Below are positions 1-8,309 of a stretch of 64,000 bases of DNA, piece after piece. Each line of letters begins with the position of its first letter. Position 1 is the stretch's first letter. Origin of the DNA: CAVQWT01 sp963717705 (GTDB lineage: Bacteria > Pseudomonadota > Gammaproteobacteria > Burkholderiales > Casimicrobiaceae); contig CAVQWT010000004.1 of the NCBI GenBank assembly GCA_963717705.1, positions 496,001 through 560,000 of the forward strand. Direction: 5' to 3'. Under the pieces are notes generated by a model that was not told the origin of the DNA, made no database searches, and saw only the letters and a program-made list of their open reading frames with translations. Made by a program: the position numbers and the translations under genes.

Positions 1-1
1 C

Positions 2-721
2 CTCACCCTCGAGGACCCGATCGAGTACCTGTTCGAGCATCGGAAGAGCCTCGTCAACCAGCGCGAGATCGGCGTCGACACGCAGAACTACCAGAAGGCG
101 CTTGCCAACGCGCTGCGCGAGGCGCCGGACCTGATCATGATCGGCGAGATCCGCGACCGCGAGACCATGCAGCAGGCGCTGCTGCATACGCTGACCGGCC
201 ACCTGTGCCTCGCGACGCTGCACGCGAACAACAGCTACCACGCGATGAGCCGGATCATCAACCTGTTCCCGTACGACGCGCGCTCCGGCCTGCTGTCCGA
301 CCTGTCGATCGGCCTGCGCGCGATCGTCTGCCAGCGGCTGGTGCGCAACAAGAACGGCGAGCAGCAGCCGGCGGTCGAGATCCTGCTCAACACGGCGCTC
401 ATCGCCGAGCTGATCAAGAACGGCGAGATCACGCAGATCAAGGAGGCGATGGAGCAGTCGCTCTATCCCGGCTCGCAGACCTTCGAGCAGGCGCTGTGCC
501 GCCTGCACATGGACGGCGTGCTGACCTACGACGAGGCGATGACCGCGTCCGACTCGCCGACCAACCTCGCCTGGCTCATCAACCAGCAGGCGCCGACGGC
601 ACGCGTCGACAACATGGGACCGCAGGGAAACGACGCAAGCGGCGCCCCGCGCCCGGCCTCGCAGGGCACCGATTTCGCGTCGCTGCGCATCGACGCCGGG
701 CTGCTCGACCGCACCCACTGA
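2..721 (+). CDS. pilU: Type IV pilus retraction ATPase PilU, 5' part outside the window
   Basis: Cytoplasmic hexameric ATPase of the PilT/PilU branch that helps depolymerise type IV pili for twitching motility. The frame is open from base 2 with no start codon, so the N-terminal domain and Walker A loop lie outside the window. Visible parts are the Asp box (LEDPIEYLF), the Walker B region (ALREAPDLIMIGEIRD) and the His box (TGHLCLATLHAN), followed by the C-terminal helical part. PilU is preferred over PilT because the Walker B segment reads APDLIMIGE, where PilT proteins usually have DPD, and because a Gly/Pro-rich tail of about 40 residues follows LAWLINQQ. dapE follows after about 50 bases, a common betaproteobacterial order. 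Confidence 0.9.
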   Translation, partial: LTLEDPIEYLFEHRKSLVNQREIGVDTQNYQKALANALREAPDLIMIGEIRDRETMQQALLHTLTGHLCLATLHANNSYHAMSRIINLFPYDARSGLLSDLSIGLRAIVCQRLVRNKNGEQQPAVEILLNTALIAELIKNGEITQIKEAMEQSLYPGSQTFEQALCRLHMDGVLTYDEAMTASDSPTNLAWLINQQAPTARVDNMGPQGNDASGAPRPASQGTDFASLRIDAGLLDRTH

Positions 722-741
722 CGGCAGGCGCCGGACCGCGT

Positions 742-762
742 CCCGCCGCCGCCGGCGGCGGG
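742..762 (+). other. GC-rich hairpin between pilU and dapE
   Basis: A 9-bp inverted repeat (CCCGCCGCC / GGCGGCGGG) with a GCC loop, followed by ATTTGC. It ends 10 bases before the dapE start and covers the position of its ribosome-binding site. It could be a weak terminator for pilU or a structure limiting dapE translation. The T-tract is too short to call a terminator. Confidence 0.35.
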
Positions 763-772
763 ATTTGCTACC

Positions 773-1984
773 ATGGGTCCGATGAGCGCCAACGTTTCCG
801 GTGCCCCGGCCGGCACCTCCGCCGTGCCCGTCGCCGACCCCACCGTTGCCCTGACCCGCGCATTGATCGCCCGGCCGTCGGTCACGCCCGACGACGCCGG
901 CTGCCAGCAGCTGCTGGCGACCCGCCTGGCACCGCTGGGGTTTCGCTGCGAGACGCTCTCCGTGGGCGGCGTCACCAATCTCTGGGCGCGGCGCGGCGAC
1001 GCGCGGCCACTCGCCTGCTTCGCCGGGCACACCGACGTCGTGCCGACCGGCCCGCGCGAACAGTGGACGTCCGACCCGTTCGTGCCGGTCGAGCGCGACG
1101 GCTGGCTCTACGGCCGCGGCGCTGCCGACATGAAGGCCTCGCTTGCCGCCTTCGTCACCGCGATCGAGACGTTCGTCGCCAGCCACCCCGGCGCTCCCGG
1201 CTCGATCGCGCTGCTGCTCACCTCCGACGAGGAAGGTCCCTCGGTCGACGGCACCGTCCGGGTGGTCGAGAAGCTGGCCGCCGCCGGCGAGGCGATCGAC
1301 TACTGCATCGTCGGCGAGCCGTCGTCGGTCGAGCGCCTCGGCGACATGATCAAGAATGGCCGCCGCGGCACGCTGTCGGGCACGCTGACGGTGCGCGGCG
1401 TCCAGGGGCACGTCGCGTATCCGCATCTCGCGCGCAACCCGATCCACCTTGTCGCGCCGGCGCTGGCCGAGCTGGCGGCGATCGAGTGGGACCGCGGCAA
1501 CGAGTACTTCCCGCCGACGACCTTCCAGTGCTCGAACATCCATGCCGGCACCGGCGCGACCAACGTGGTGCCCGGCACGCTGACGCTTCAGTTCAACTTC
1601 AGGCACGCGACGTCGAGCACCCGCGAGGGGCTGGCGGCGCGGATCGCGACCGTGCTCGATCGCCACGGCCTCGACTACACGCTCGATTGGACCGGCTGGG
1701 GCAAGCCGTACCTGACCCCGCGCGGGCGCCTGGTCGAGATCGTCAACGCGGCGGTGCTCGAGGAGACCGGCATCGTCCCCGAGCTGTCCTGCACCGGCGG
1801 CACCAGCGACGGCCGCTTCATCGCCGACATCTGCCGCGAGCTGGTCGAACTCGGACCCGTCAACGCGTCGATCCACCAGATCGACGAGCGGGTGCGCGTC
1901 GACGACCTGCCGCGACTGTCCGCGATCTACGCGCGGGTGCTGGAACGCCTGCTCGCCCCGGCCACCGACGGAGTCCGCCGATGA
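773..1984 (+). CDS. dapE: Succinyl-diaminopimelate desuccinylase
   Basis: Cytoplasmic di-zinc M20 amidohydrolase that converts N-succinyl-LL-diaminopimelate to LL-diaminopimelate and succinate, in lysine and peptidoglycan precursor synthesis. Metal-site motifs are in order: AGHTDVVPTG, the bridging Asp in GAADMKASLA, the Glu pair in TSDEEGPSVDG and a C-terminal His in NASIHQIDER. The substrate segment GGTSDGRFI is also typical. At 403 residues it is slightly longer than the usual ~375 because of a Pro/Ala-rich N-terminus. An in-frame ATG at 782 is an equally plausible start, and neither has a strong ribosome-binding site. The stop overlaps the prmB start (ATGA), so the two are translationally coupled. 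Confidence 0.93.
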   Translation: MGPMSANVSGAPAGTSAVPVADPTVALTRALIARPSVTPDDAGCQQLLATRLAPLGFRCETLSVGGVTNLWARRGDARPLACFAGHTDVVPTGPREQWTSDPFVPVERDGWLYGRGAADMKASLAAFVTAIETFVASHPGAPGSIALLLTSDEEGPSVDGTVRVVEKLAAAGEAIDYCIVGEPSSVERLGDMIKNGRRGTLSGTLTVRGVQGHVAYPHLARNPIHLVAPALAELAAIEWDRGNEYFPPTTFQCSNIHAGTGATNVVPGTLTLQFNFRHATSSTREGLAARIATVLDRHGLDYTLDWTGWGKPYLTPRGRLVEIVNAAVLEETGIVPELSCTGGTSDGRFIADICRELVELGPVNASIHQIDERVRVDDLPRLSAIYARVLERLLAPATDGVRR

Positions 1985-2883
1985 GCGCCGCCCCGGTGCA
2001 GGACCTGGTCACGCTGCGCGACTGGCTGCGCTACGCGGTATCGCGCTTCGGCGAGGCCGGCCTCGCATTCGGCCACGGGACGACCAACAGCTACGACGAG
2101 GCCGCCTACCTCATCCTGCACGCGCTGCACCTGCCGCTGGACCGGCTGGAGCCGTTCCTCGACGCCCGGATCACGCACGTCGAGCGGACGCGGCTGGCCG
2201 ACCTGCTGGCCCGCCGGATCGACCAGCGCGTGCCCGCCGCGTACCTGACGCACGAGGCCTGGCTCGGCGAGTTCCGCTTCTACGTCGACGAACGCGTGAT
2301 CATTCCCCGCTCGTTCATCGCCGACCTGCTGCCCGACGGCCTCGCGTCGTTCGTCGGCGATGCCGCGACGGTGACTGCGGCACTCGACCTTTGCACCGGT
2401 TCGGGCTGTCTCGCGATCCTCCTCGCCCACGCGTACCCGGAGGCCGAGATCGACGCCGTCGACCTGTCGTCGGACGCGCTCGCGGTCGCGCAGCGCAACG
2501 TCGCCGAGTACGGCCTGGCCGACCGCGTGAACCTGATCCGCTCCGACCTGTTCGCGAACCTGTCCGAGAAGACCTACGACCTCATCATCAGCAACCCGCC
2601 GTATGTCACCGCCAACTCGATGCACCAGCTGCCGGCCGAGTACCGGCACGAGCCGGTGATCGCCCTCGCCGGCGGCGACGACGGGCTCGACGCGGTCCGC
2701 GGCATCCTGCGCGATGCCCCGCGTTTCCTCAACCCGCAGGGCGTGCTGGTGGTCGAGATCGGCCACAACCGCGACGCCTGCGAGCTCGCGTACCCGCGGC
2801 TGCCGTTCCTCTGGCTCGATACCGGCTCGTCGACGGACAGCGTGTTCCTGCTGAAGCGCGAAGACATCGTCAACGGCCGCTGA
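1981..2883 (+). CDS. prmB: 50S ribosomal protein L3 N5-glutamine methyltransferase PrmB
   Basis: S-adenosylmethionine-dependent enzyme that methylates a glutamine of ribosomal protein L3 during 50S assembly. The 300-residue protein has an N-terminal helical domain (about residues 1-110), the SAM-binding loop LDLCTGSGCLAI, and the catalytic NPPY motif at N205 (ISNPPYVT). PrmB and the release-factor methyltransferase PrmC share this fold. PrmB is preferred from the N-terminal sequence (TLRDWLRYAVSRF) and the pairing with dapE seen in betaproteobacteria. The start overlaps the dapE stop by four bases, and its own stop overlaps the next gene's ATG by one base. Confidence 0.9.
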   Translation: MSAAPVQDLVTLRDWLRYAVSRFGEAGLAFGHGTTNSYDEAAYLILHALHLPLDRLEPFLDARITHVERTRLADLLARRIDQRVPAAYLTHEAWLGEFRFYVDERVIIPRSFIADLLPDGLASFVGDAATVTAALDLCTGSGCLAILLAHAYPEAEIDAVDLSSDALAVAQRNVAEYGLADRVNLIRSDLFANLSEKTYDLIISNPPYVTANSMHQLPAEYRHEPVIALAGGDDGLDAVRGILRDAPRFLNPQGVLVVEIGHNRDACELAYPRLPFLWLDTGSSTDSVFLLKREDIVNGR

Positions 2884-4565
2884 TGAGCGCACGCACCGGC
2901 GGCGAGCTCCTCGTCGCGAGCCTCGTCGAACAGGGCGCCACTCACGCTTTCGGCGTGCCCGGCGAGAGCTTCCTGCCGGTGCTCGACGCGTTCCACGACG
3001 TCCGCGACCGGATCACCTTCGTCGCCTGCCGGCAGGAAGGCGGCGCCGCGTACATGGCCGAGGCGGCGGGCAAGCTGACCGGACGCCCCGGCCTCGCCTT
3101 CGTCACCCGCGGGCCCGGCGCGACCAACGCGGCGATCGGCGTGCACGTCGCGCAGCAGGACTCGACTCCGCTGATCCTGTTCGTCGGCCAGGTCGGTTCG
3201 GACTGCGCCGATCGCGAGGCGTTCCAGGAAGTCGACTACCGGCGCATGTACGGCGGCATCGCCAAGTGGGCGGCGCAGATCGACCGTGCCGAACGCGTCC
3301 CGGAATACGTCGCGCAGGCCTACCGCGTGGCGCTGGCCGACCGGCCCGGCCCGGTGGTGCTGGCGCTGCCGGAGGACATGCTCGGCACGCGCGCCGACGT
3401 CGCCGTCGCGCCGCGGATCGGCGAGGTGCGGGCGGCGCCCGCGGCGGCGGACATCGCCGCGGCACGGGCGCTGCTCGCCGGCGCCCGGCGCCCGTTCGTC
3501 ATCGTCGGCGGCAGCCGCTGGCAGCCGGAGGACCACGCGGCGCTGGCGAGTTACGTCCATGCGCATGCGCTGCCGGTCGGCTGCGGCTTTCGGCGGCAGG
3601 ACCTGTTCGACCATCGCGATCCCCATTACGCAGGCGACGTCGGCATCGGCATCAACCCGGCACTGGCGGCGCGCATCCGCGACGCCGATGTCCTGCTGGT
3701 GATCGGCGAGCGGCTGGGCGAGATGACCACGTCGGGCTACACGCTGCTGGACGTGCCGGTGCCGCGGCAGGCGCTCATCCACGTCCATCCGTCGGCACGC
3801 GAGCTCGGCCGCGTGTTCCAGCCCGCCGTCGCCATCGCGGCGACACCGGGCGCGTTTCTCGCCGCCGTCAATGCCGTGCCGGCGGGCTCGACGGCGGCTC
3901 GGCAGGAGGCGGTCGCGGCCGCCCGCGCCGACTTCGACGCGTGGCGCACGCCGCGACCGGTCCCGGGCGCCGTCGATCTCTGGCAGATCGTCCGCTGGCT
4001 CGACGAGACGCTGCCCGACGACGCGATTCTGACCAACGGCGCCGGCAATTACACGGCCTGGCTGCACCGCCTGTATCGATACCGCAGCTTCGGCACCCAG
4101 CTGGCGCCGTACGCCGGAGCGATGGGTTACGGCGTGCCCGCCGCGGTCGCGGCCAAGATCCTCCGACCCGCGCGCACCGTGGTGTCCTGGAACGGGGACG
4201 GCTGCTTCCTGATGAACGGGCAGGAGCTTGCGACCGCGATCCGTCACCGTGCCGGCATCGTCTTCGTCGTCGTCGACAACGGGATGTACGGAACGATCCG
4301 GATGCACCAGGAACGGCAGTACCCCGCGCGGGTGTCGGGCAGCGAGCTCGCCAATCCCGACTTCGCGGCGCTCGCCCGCGCCTACGGGGCCACCGGCGAG
4401 GCCGTCTCGCGGACCGCCGAATTCGCGCCGGCGTTCACCCGCGCGCTCGCGACCGCCGGCGGAGGCACGCCCGCCCTCCTCCATGTGCGGCTCGATCCGC
4501 AGGCACTGACGATGAACGCGTCGCTGGACGCGATCCGCGATGCGGCACGGCATGCAGGTCCATAG
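2883..4565 (+). CDS. Thiamine-pyrophosphate enzyme, acetolactate-synthase large-subunit-like
   Basis: A 560-residue TPP-dependent enzyme with the three-domain order of acetolactate synthase and its relatives: an N-terminal pyrimidine-binding domain with the catalytic Glu (E52 in CRQEGGA), a central Rossmann-like domain (about 185-330), and a C-terminal pyrophosphate-binding domain with NGDG at residues 437-440 followed by a VVDN segment. It probably condenses or decarboxylates a 2-oxo acid. The substrate cannot be told from sequence. No regulatory small subunit (ilvN) is adjacent, unlike biosynthetic ilvBN operons, so a catabolic or divergent role is more likely. The ATG overlaps the prmB stop, implying coupled translation, although the two functions look unrelated. 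Confidence 0.8.
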   Translation: MSARTGGELLVASLVEQGATHAFGVPGESFLPVLDAFHDVRDRITFVACRQEGGAAYMAEAAGKLTGRPGLAFVTRGPGATNAAIGVHVAQQDSTPLILFVGQVGSDCADREAFQEVDYRRMYGGIAKWAAQIDRAERVPEYVAQAYRVALADRPGPVVLALPEDMLGTRADVAVAPRIGEVRAAPAAADIAAARALLAGARRPFVIVGGSRWQPEDHAALASYVHAHALPVGCGFRRQDLFDHRDPHYAGDVGIGINPALAARIRDADVLLVIGERLGEMTTSGYTLLDVPVPRQALIHVHPSARELGRVFQPAVAIAATPGAFLAAVNAVPAGSTAARQEAVAAARADFDAWRTPRPVPGAVDLWQIVRWLDETLPDDAILTNGAGNYTAWLHRLYRYRSFGTQLAPYAGAMGYGVPAAVAAKILRPARTVVSWNGDGCFLMNGQELATAIRHRAGIVFVVVDNGMYGTIRMHQERQYPARVSGSELANPDFAALARAYGATGEAVSRTAEFAPAFTRALATAGGGTPALLHVRLDPQALTMNASLDAIRDAARHAGP

Positions 4566-4682
4566 CCGCGGTGACCGCCGGCGATCGGGCGCCCCCGGCG
4601 ACGGCAACCAGCCCCCTGCGACGAGCGACGGAACCTGCCCGCGGGAACGGGTTCCAACGAGCGGTCCCTTCCGGAGCACACG

Positions 4683-5666
4683 ATGACAAACGACGAACAG
4701 AAAGCCCTGCTGACCATCGCCCTCGCCGCCGCCTTCGCGGACGGCACCGGCACCGATGCCGAGCGCCGCGAGATCCGGCGCATCAGCGAGTCGCTCCCGG
4801 GCGCCGCCGATCTCAACCTGCCCGCCCTTTATCAGGACGTGCTGCTGAAGCGGGCGAACGTCGAGGCGGCCGCGCGCACGCTGACGACGCCCGAGACCCG
4901 TGAACTCGCCTACGAGCTTGCCGCCGGGGTCTGCGACGCCGACGGCGCGCAATCGGGCCCGGAGCGCGCGTTCCTGGCGTCGCTGCGCGCGGCGCTGGGG
5001 ATGTCCGGCGCGACGGCGCAGGCGATCGACGCCACCGCCGAAGCGCTGGCGACGGCGCCGCTGGCCGCGGGGTCGTCGTTCGAGCCGCCGGTGCCGGCAA
5101 CCCGGCCGCCGACCGCAGGTGCCACGCCCGTCGCGACGACGATGCCGGCGGCCGAGATGGACAAGATGATCCTCAATTACGCCATCCTGAACGGCGCGCT
5201 CGAGCTCCTGCCCGACTCGCTGGCGTCGATGGCGATCATTCCGCTGCAGATGAAGATGGTCTACCGGATCGGCCAGGCGCACGGCTTCGAGCTCGACCGC
5301 GGCCACGTCAAGGACTTTCTGGCCACCGCCGGCGTGGGCCTCACGTCGCAATACGTCGAGCAGATCGGTGCGAAGCTCGTCGGCAAACTGCTCGGGTCGA
5401 TCGGCGGCGGCCTGCTCGGCGGCGTCGGTCGGCAGGCGACCAGCTCCGCTTTCTCGTTCGCCACGACCTGGGCGCTGGGACACGTCGCCAAACGGTACTA
5501 CGCCGCGGACCGGACGCTGTCGGCGGCCGCGTTGCAGGAGACCTTTTCCTCGCTGCTGGGCGAGGCGAAGACGCTGCAGCAGCGCTACGCCGGGGAGATC
5601 ACCGCCAAGGCCGGCGCCATCGACGTCAAGCAGATCCTGACCGAAATCGGCGCCAAGGTCCGCTGA
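4683..5666 (+). CDS. TerB-like / DUF697 membrane-associated protein
   Basis: A 327-residue protein. Residues 1-120 form an acidic helical bundle resembling TerB (tellurite-resistance family: LTIALAAAFADGTGT, then a second repeat around AAGVCDADGAQSGPE). An Ala/Pro-rich linker follows, then a DUF697-like region (about 160-327) with Gly-rich hydrophobic stretches (KLLGSIGGGLLGGVG) that could insert into or lie on the membrane. Both families are known by homology only and no catalytic residue is evident. A GGAG-type ribosome-binding site precedes the ATG. The next gene starts 25 bases downstream. The 117 bases before it hold nothing recognised. Confidence 0.65.
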   Translation: MTNDEQKALLTIALAAAFADGTGTDAERREIRRISESLPGAADLNLPALYQDVLLKRANVEAAARTLTTPETRELAYELAAGVCDADGAQSGPERAFLASLRAALGMSGATAQAIDATAEALATAPLAAGSSFEPPVPATRPPTAGATPVATTMPAAEMDKMILNYAILNGALELLPDSLASMAIIPLQMKMVYRIGQAHGFELDRGHVKDFLATAGVGLTSQYVEQIGAKLVGKLLGSIGGGLLGGVGRQATSSAFSFATTWALGHVAKRYYAADRTLSAAALQETFSSLLGEAKTLQQRYAGEITAKAGAIDVKQILTEIGAKVR

Positions 5667-5691
5667 CCGTGACCGCGGGACCGGGACCGCC

Positions 5692-6597
5692 ATGCTGAAG
5701 TCGCTGCCGCCGGCCGTTCGGGGCGTCGTTGCCGCCGTGCTGCTGGGCGTCAACACGCTGTTCTGGTGCACGCTGCTGTTCGCCCTGTCGCTGGTCAAGC
5801 TGGCGGTCCCGGTGAAGGCCGCGCGGGTCGTCATCGATCGCGGGCTGAACGGCATCGCGAACCGCTGGGTCGACTGCAACAGCGCGTGGATGCGGCTCAC
5901 CCAGCGCACGACATGGGACGTCGACGGCCTCGACGGACTCGATCCGCGCGGCTGGTACATGGTCAACTGCAACCACCAGTCGTGGGTCGACATCCTGGTG
6001 CTGCAACGCGTGCTGAGCCGCCGCATCCCGCTGCTCAAGTTCTTCCTCAAGCAGCAGCTGATCTACGTGCCGGTGATCGGCATCGCGTGGTGGGCGCTGG
6101 ACTTTCCCTTCATGCGCCGGCACTCCGAGGCGTACCTGCGCAAGCACCCGGAAAAGCGCTTCGACGACCTCGAGACGACGCGCCGGGCCTGCGAGAAGTT
6201 CGCGCTCATTCCGACCAGCGTGATGAACTTCGCCGAGGGCACGCGGTTCACGCCGGAAAAGCACCGCGCGCAGCACTCGCCGTACCGGCACCTGCTGAAG
6301 CCCAAGGCCGGCGCGCTGGCGCTGGCGCTGGGTGTCCTCGGCGACAAGTTCCGATCCTACCTCGACGTCACCATCGTCTATCCCGAGGGGCGCCCGACCT
6401 TCTGGCATTTCCTCTGCGGCAGGGTTCCACAGGTCGTAGTGCGCGCGCGGCGGCTGCCGATTCCGTCGGAGTTCAGTGGCGGCGACTACGCGCGCGACCC
6501 GCAGCACCGCAAGGCGATCCAGCACTGGCTGCAGGCGCTGTGGCTGGAAAAGGACGCCGAGATCGACGCCCTTCTCGCAGCCAGGCAGCGCGCCTGA
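5692..6597 (+). CDS. YihG-like membrane 1-acyl-glycerol-phosphate acyltransferase
   Basis: PlsC-superfamily acyltransferase of 301 residues. An N-terminal hydrophobic segment (about residues 10-40) anchors it in the inner membrane. Acyltransferase motif I is present (NHQSWVDI, the HX4D catalytic pair), as are the glycerol-phosphate-binding block FAEGTRFTPEKH and the motif IV-like VTIVYPEG. The extended ~300-residue form and the spacing match the YihG/LPLAT group rather than short PlsC proteins. It probably acylates a lysophospholipid. It ends 7 bases before the convergent SDR gene. Confidence 0.85.
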   Translation: MLKSLPPAVRGVVAAVLLGVNTLFWCTLLFALSLVKLAVPVKAARVVIDRGLNGIANRWVDCNSAWMRLTQRTTWDVDGLDGLDPRGWYMVNCNHQSWVDILVLQRVLSRRIPLLKFFLKQQLIYVPVIGIAWWALDFPFMRRHSEAYLRKHPEKRFDDLETTRRACEKFALIPTSVMNFAEGTRFTPEKHRAQHSPYRHLLKPKAGALALALGVLGDKFRSYLDVTIVYPEGRPTFWHFLCGRVPQVVVRARRLPIPSEFSGGDYARDPQHRKAIQHWLQALWLEKDAEIDALLAARQRA

Positions 6598-6604
6598 TCC
6601 GCCG

Positions 6605-7372
6605 CTACGGCATGTACTGGCCGCCGTTGACCTCGATGATCTGGCCGGTGACGTAGCCGCTCATCGCGTCCGATGCGAGGTAGACGAACGTGCCGGCGCA
6701 CTCGTCGGCGGTGCCCAGCCGGTTCATCGGGATCGTCGCCTGCATCGCCTTCAGCTGCTCGGCGGTCGAGTAGCGCTCGTGGAACGGCGTCGTGATCACG
6801 CCCGGCGAGACGGCGTTGACGCGAATGCCGTCGCCGACCACCTCCTTCGCCCACCCCCGGGTCACCGTCGACACGAAGCCCTTGGCGCCGGCGTAGATGA
6901 TCGCGCCGCCGCCACCCCCGTGCCGCGCGGCGATCGACGTCACGTTGATCACGTTGCCGCTCTTCTGCCGGCGCATCAGCGGGATCGTGTGGTGCATGAA
7001 CATCGCGACCTGCGTGCAATTGACGGCGAGCACCTGCTGGACGTAGGCCTCGGTGTAGTCCTCGATGCGCGTCCGGCCGCCCGACATGCCGCCGGCGTTA
7101 TTGATCAGCACGTCGATGCGGCCGTAGGCGGCGACCGCCTCGGAGACGATCCGCCCGACCTCCGACGCGTGCGCCACGTCGCCCTGGACGACCACGGCCT
7201 CGCCACCGGCCTTGCGGCAGTCGGCCGCGACGGCTTCGGCCGCGTCGCGGTGGGCGTTGCAGTGCACGACCAGCTTCGAGCCCAGCCGCGCGAACGCTCG
7301 CGCCGCCGCGGCGCCGATGCCGGTCGACGCACCGGTGATGAGTACGACCTTGCCCTGCAGATCCGTGGTCAT
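6605..7372 (-). CDS. SDR-family NAD(P)-dependent oxidoreductase
   Basis: Classical short-chain dehydrogenase of 255 residues. The Rossmann nucleotide loop is TGASTGIGAAAA, the structural motif is NNAGG, the catalytic Ser-Tyr-Lys are in VTSIAARHG...IYAGAKG, and the C-terminal VNGGQYMP is typical. The substrate is unknown. FabG-like sequence does not imply a fatty-acid role here, because the cell has fabG in its fab cluster. It is the last gene of the minus-strand run dctP-dctQ-dctM-TauD-SDR, 36 bases after the dioxygenase. It therefore probably oxidises an intermediate of the imported compound. An AGGA ribosome-binding site precedes the ATG. Confidence 0.85.
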   Translation of the reverse strand: MTTDLQGKVVLITGASTGIGAAAARAFARLGSKLVVHCNAHRDAAEAVAADCRKAGGEAVVVQGDVAHASEVGRIVSEAVAAYGRIDVLINNAGGMSGGRTRIEDYTEAYVQQVLAVNCTQVAMFMHHTIPLMRRQKSGNVINVTSIAARHGGGGGAIIYAGAKGFVSTVTRGWAKEVVGDGIRVNAVSPGVITTPFHERYSTAEQLKAMQATIPMNRLGTADECAGTFVYLASDAMSGYVTGQIIEVNGGQYMP

Positions 7373-7408
7373 GGTGATCCTGTCGATGGGTTGCAGATGC
7401 GGAACCGC

Positions 7409-8299
7409 CTACACCGCTGCGCCGACGAAGGTCGAGGCGAGCACGGCGGTGGCCGCGAGGGCCGGCTCCTTGACGGTGACCCGCCACAGCGTGCGCGGGT
7501 CGTCCGGATCGATCAGCGTCGCCGAGTGCAGCAGCGACGCGTTGTCCCAGATCACGACGTCGCCGATTCCGTAGGAGAAGCTAAGAACGTACCGGTCCTG
7601 CGTGGCGTGCGCGGCGAGCTCGTCGAGCAGGTCGACCGCGTCGTCCTCGGGCATGCCGACGATCCCGTGGGAGCTGCCGGATACCGCGTACAGCGCCTTG
7701 CGCCCCGTGACGGGGTGCGTGCGCACGACCGGGTGCGTGATCAGCGGCATCCTCGCCTTCTGTTCCGGCGTCAGCGGGGACGCCGCGGTGCGGCTGGCGT
7801 CGTTGCTCTCCTTGCGATTGCCGTAGTGATGGACAGCGATCATCGGATCGACCCGCCGCTTCATCGCTTCGGGCAACCCGTCGTACGCGGCGTACTGATC
7901 GGCGAACAGCGTGTTGCCGCCGCGGCTGGGCACCTCGATCGAGTACAGCGTCGTCGCGCGGGCGGGGACCTGCAGGTACGAGTAGTCGGTGTGGAAATAC
8001 GTGCCGGCGTCGGCGAGGCCGAGCGGAACGCCGCCCTGCTTCCGGTTCGAAAGGATCAGGATGTTCGGGTCTTCGGGGTGGTGGAACTGGTCGATGACGT
8101 GCGGCTCGGGCGGGCCGAAGCGGCGGGCGAAGGCGACGAACTGCGCCGGCGCGAGCTGCTGCCCGCGTACCGCCAGCACCTGCCCGGCGAAGAACGCCCG
8201 CTCGAGGTCGGCGAACGTGGCGTCGGTCATGGGGCTGGCCAGATCGAGGCCCCTCGCCTCGACCCCGAATCCCGGTGCGAGCGGTTTCAGGTCCAGCAC
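7409..8299 (-). CDS. TauD/TfdA-family Fe(II)/2-oxoglutarate dioxygenase
   Basis: A 296-residue alpha-ketoglutarate-dependent dioxygenase. The facial triad is visible as HTD in TYFHTDYSYL plus the distal His in DNASLLHSATL, and the 2-oxoglutarate-binding Arg lies in DDPRTLWRVTVK. The family hydroxylates small acids (taurine, alkyl sulfates, aryloxyacetates). The actual substrate is not readable. The start is GTG, chosen because a GAGGAG ribosome-binding site lies 7 bases upstream, overlapping the dctM stop. It sits 10 bases downstream of a complete TRAP transporter, so its substrate is probably the compound that transporter imports. Confidence 0.87.
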   Translation of the reverse strand: MLDLKPLAPGFGVEARGLDLASPMTDATFADLERAFFAGQVLAVRGQQLAPAQFVAFARRFGPPEPHVIDQFHHPEDPNILILSNRKQGGVPLGLADAGTYFHTDYSYLQVPARATTLYSIEVPSRGGNTLFADQYAAYDGLPEAMKRRVDPMIAVHHYGNRKESNDASRTAASPLTPEQKARMPLITHPVVRTHPVTGRKALYAVSGSSHGIVGMPEDDAVDLLDELAAHATQDRYVLSFSYGIGDVVIWDNASLLHSATLIDPDDPRTLWRVTVKEPALAATAVLASTFVGAAV

Positions 8300-8309
8300 G
8301 CGCCTCTCC

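Noticed and set aside
742..762. pilU terminator
   Set aside because: The hairpin is strong but followed by only ATTTGC. It is kept as a neutral hairpin, not called a terminator.
2574..6050. A 1158-codon open frame on the minus strand across four plus-strand genes
   Set aside because: It crosses several clear genes and intergenic gaps and has Arg/Gly-biased composition without motifs, so it is a shadow frame.
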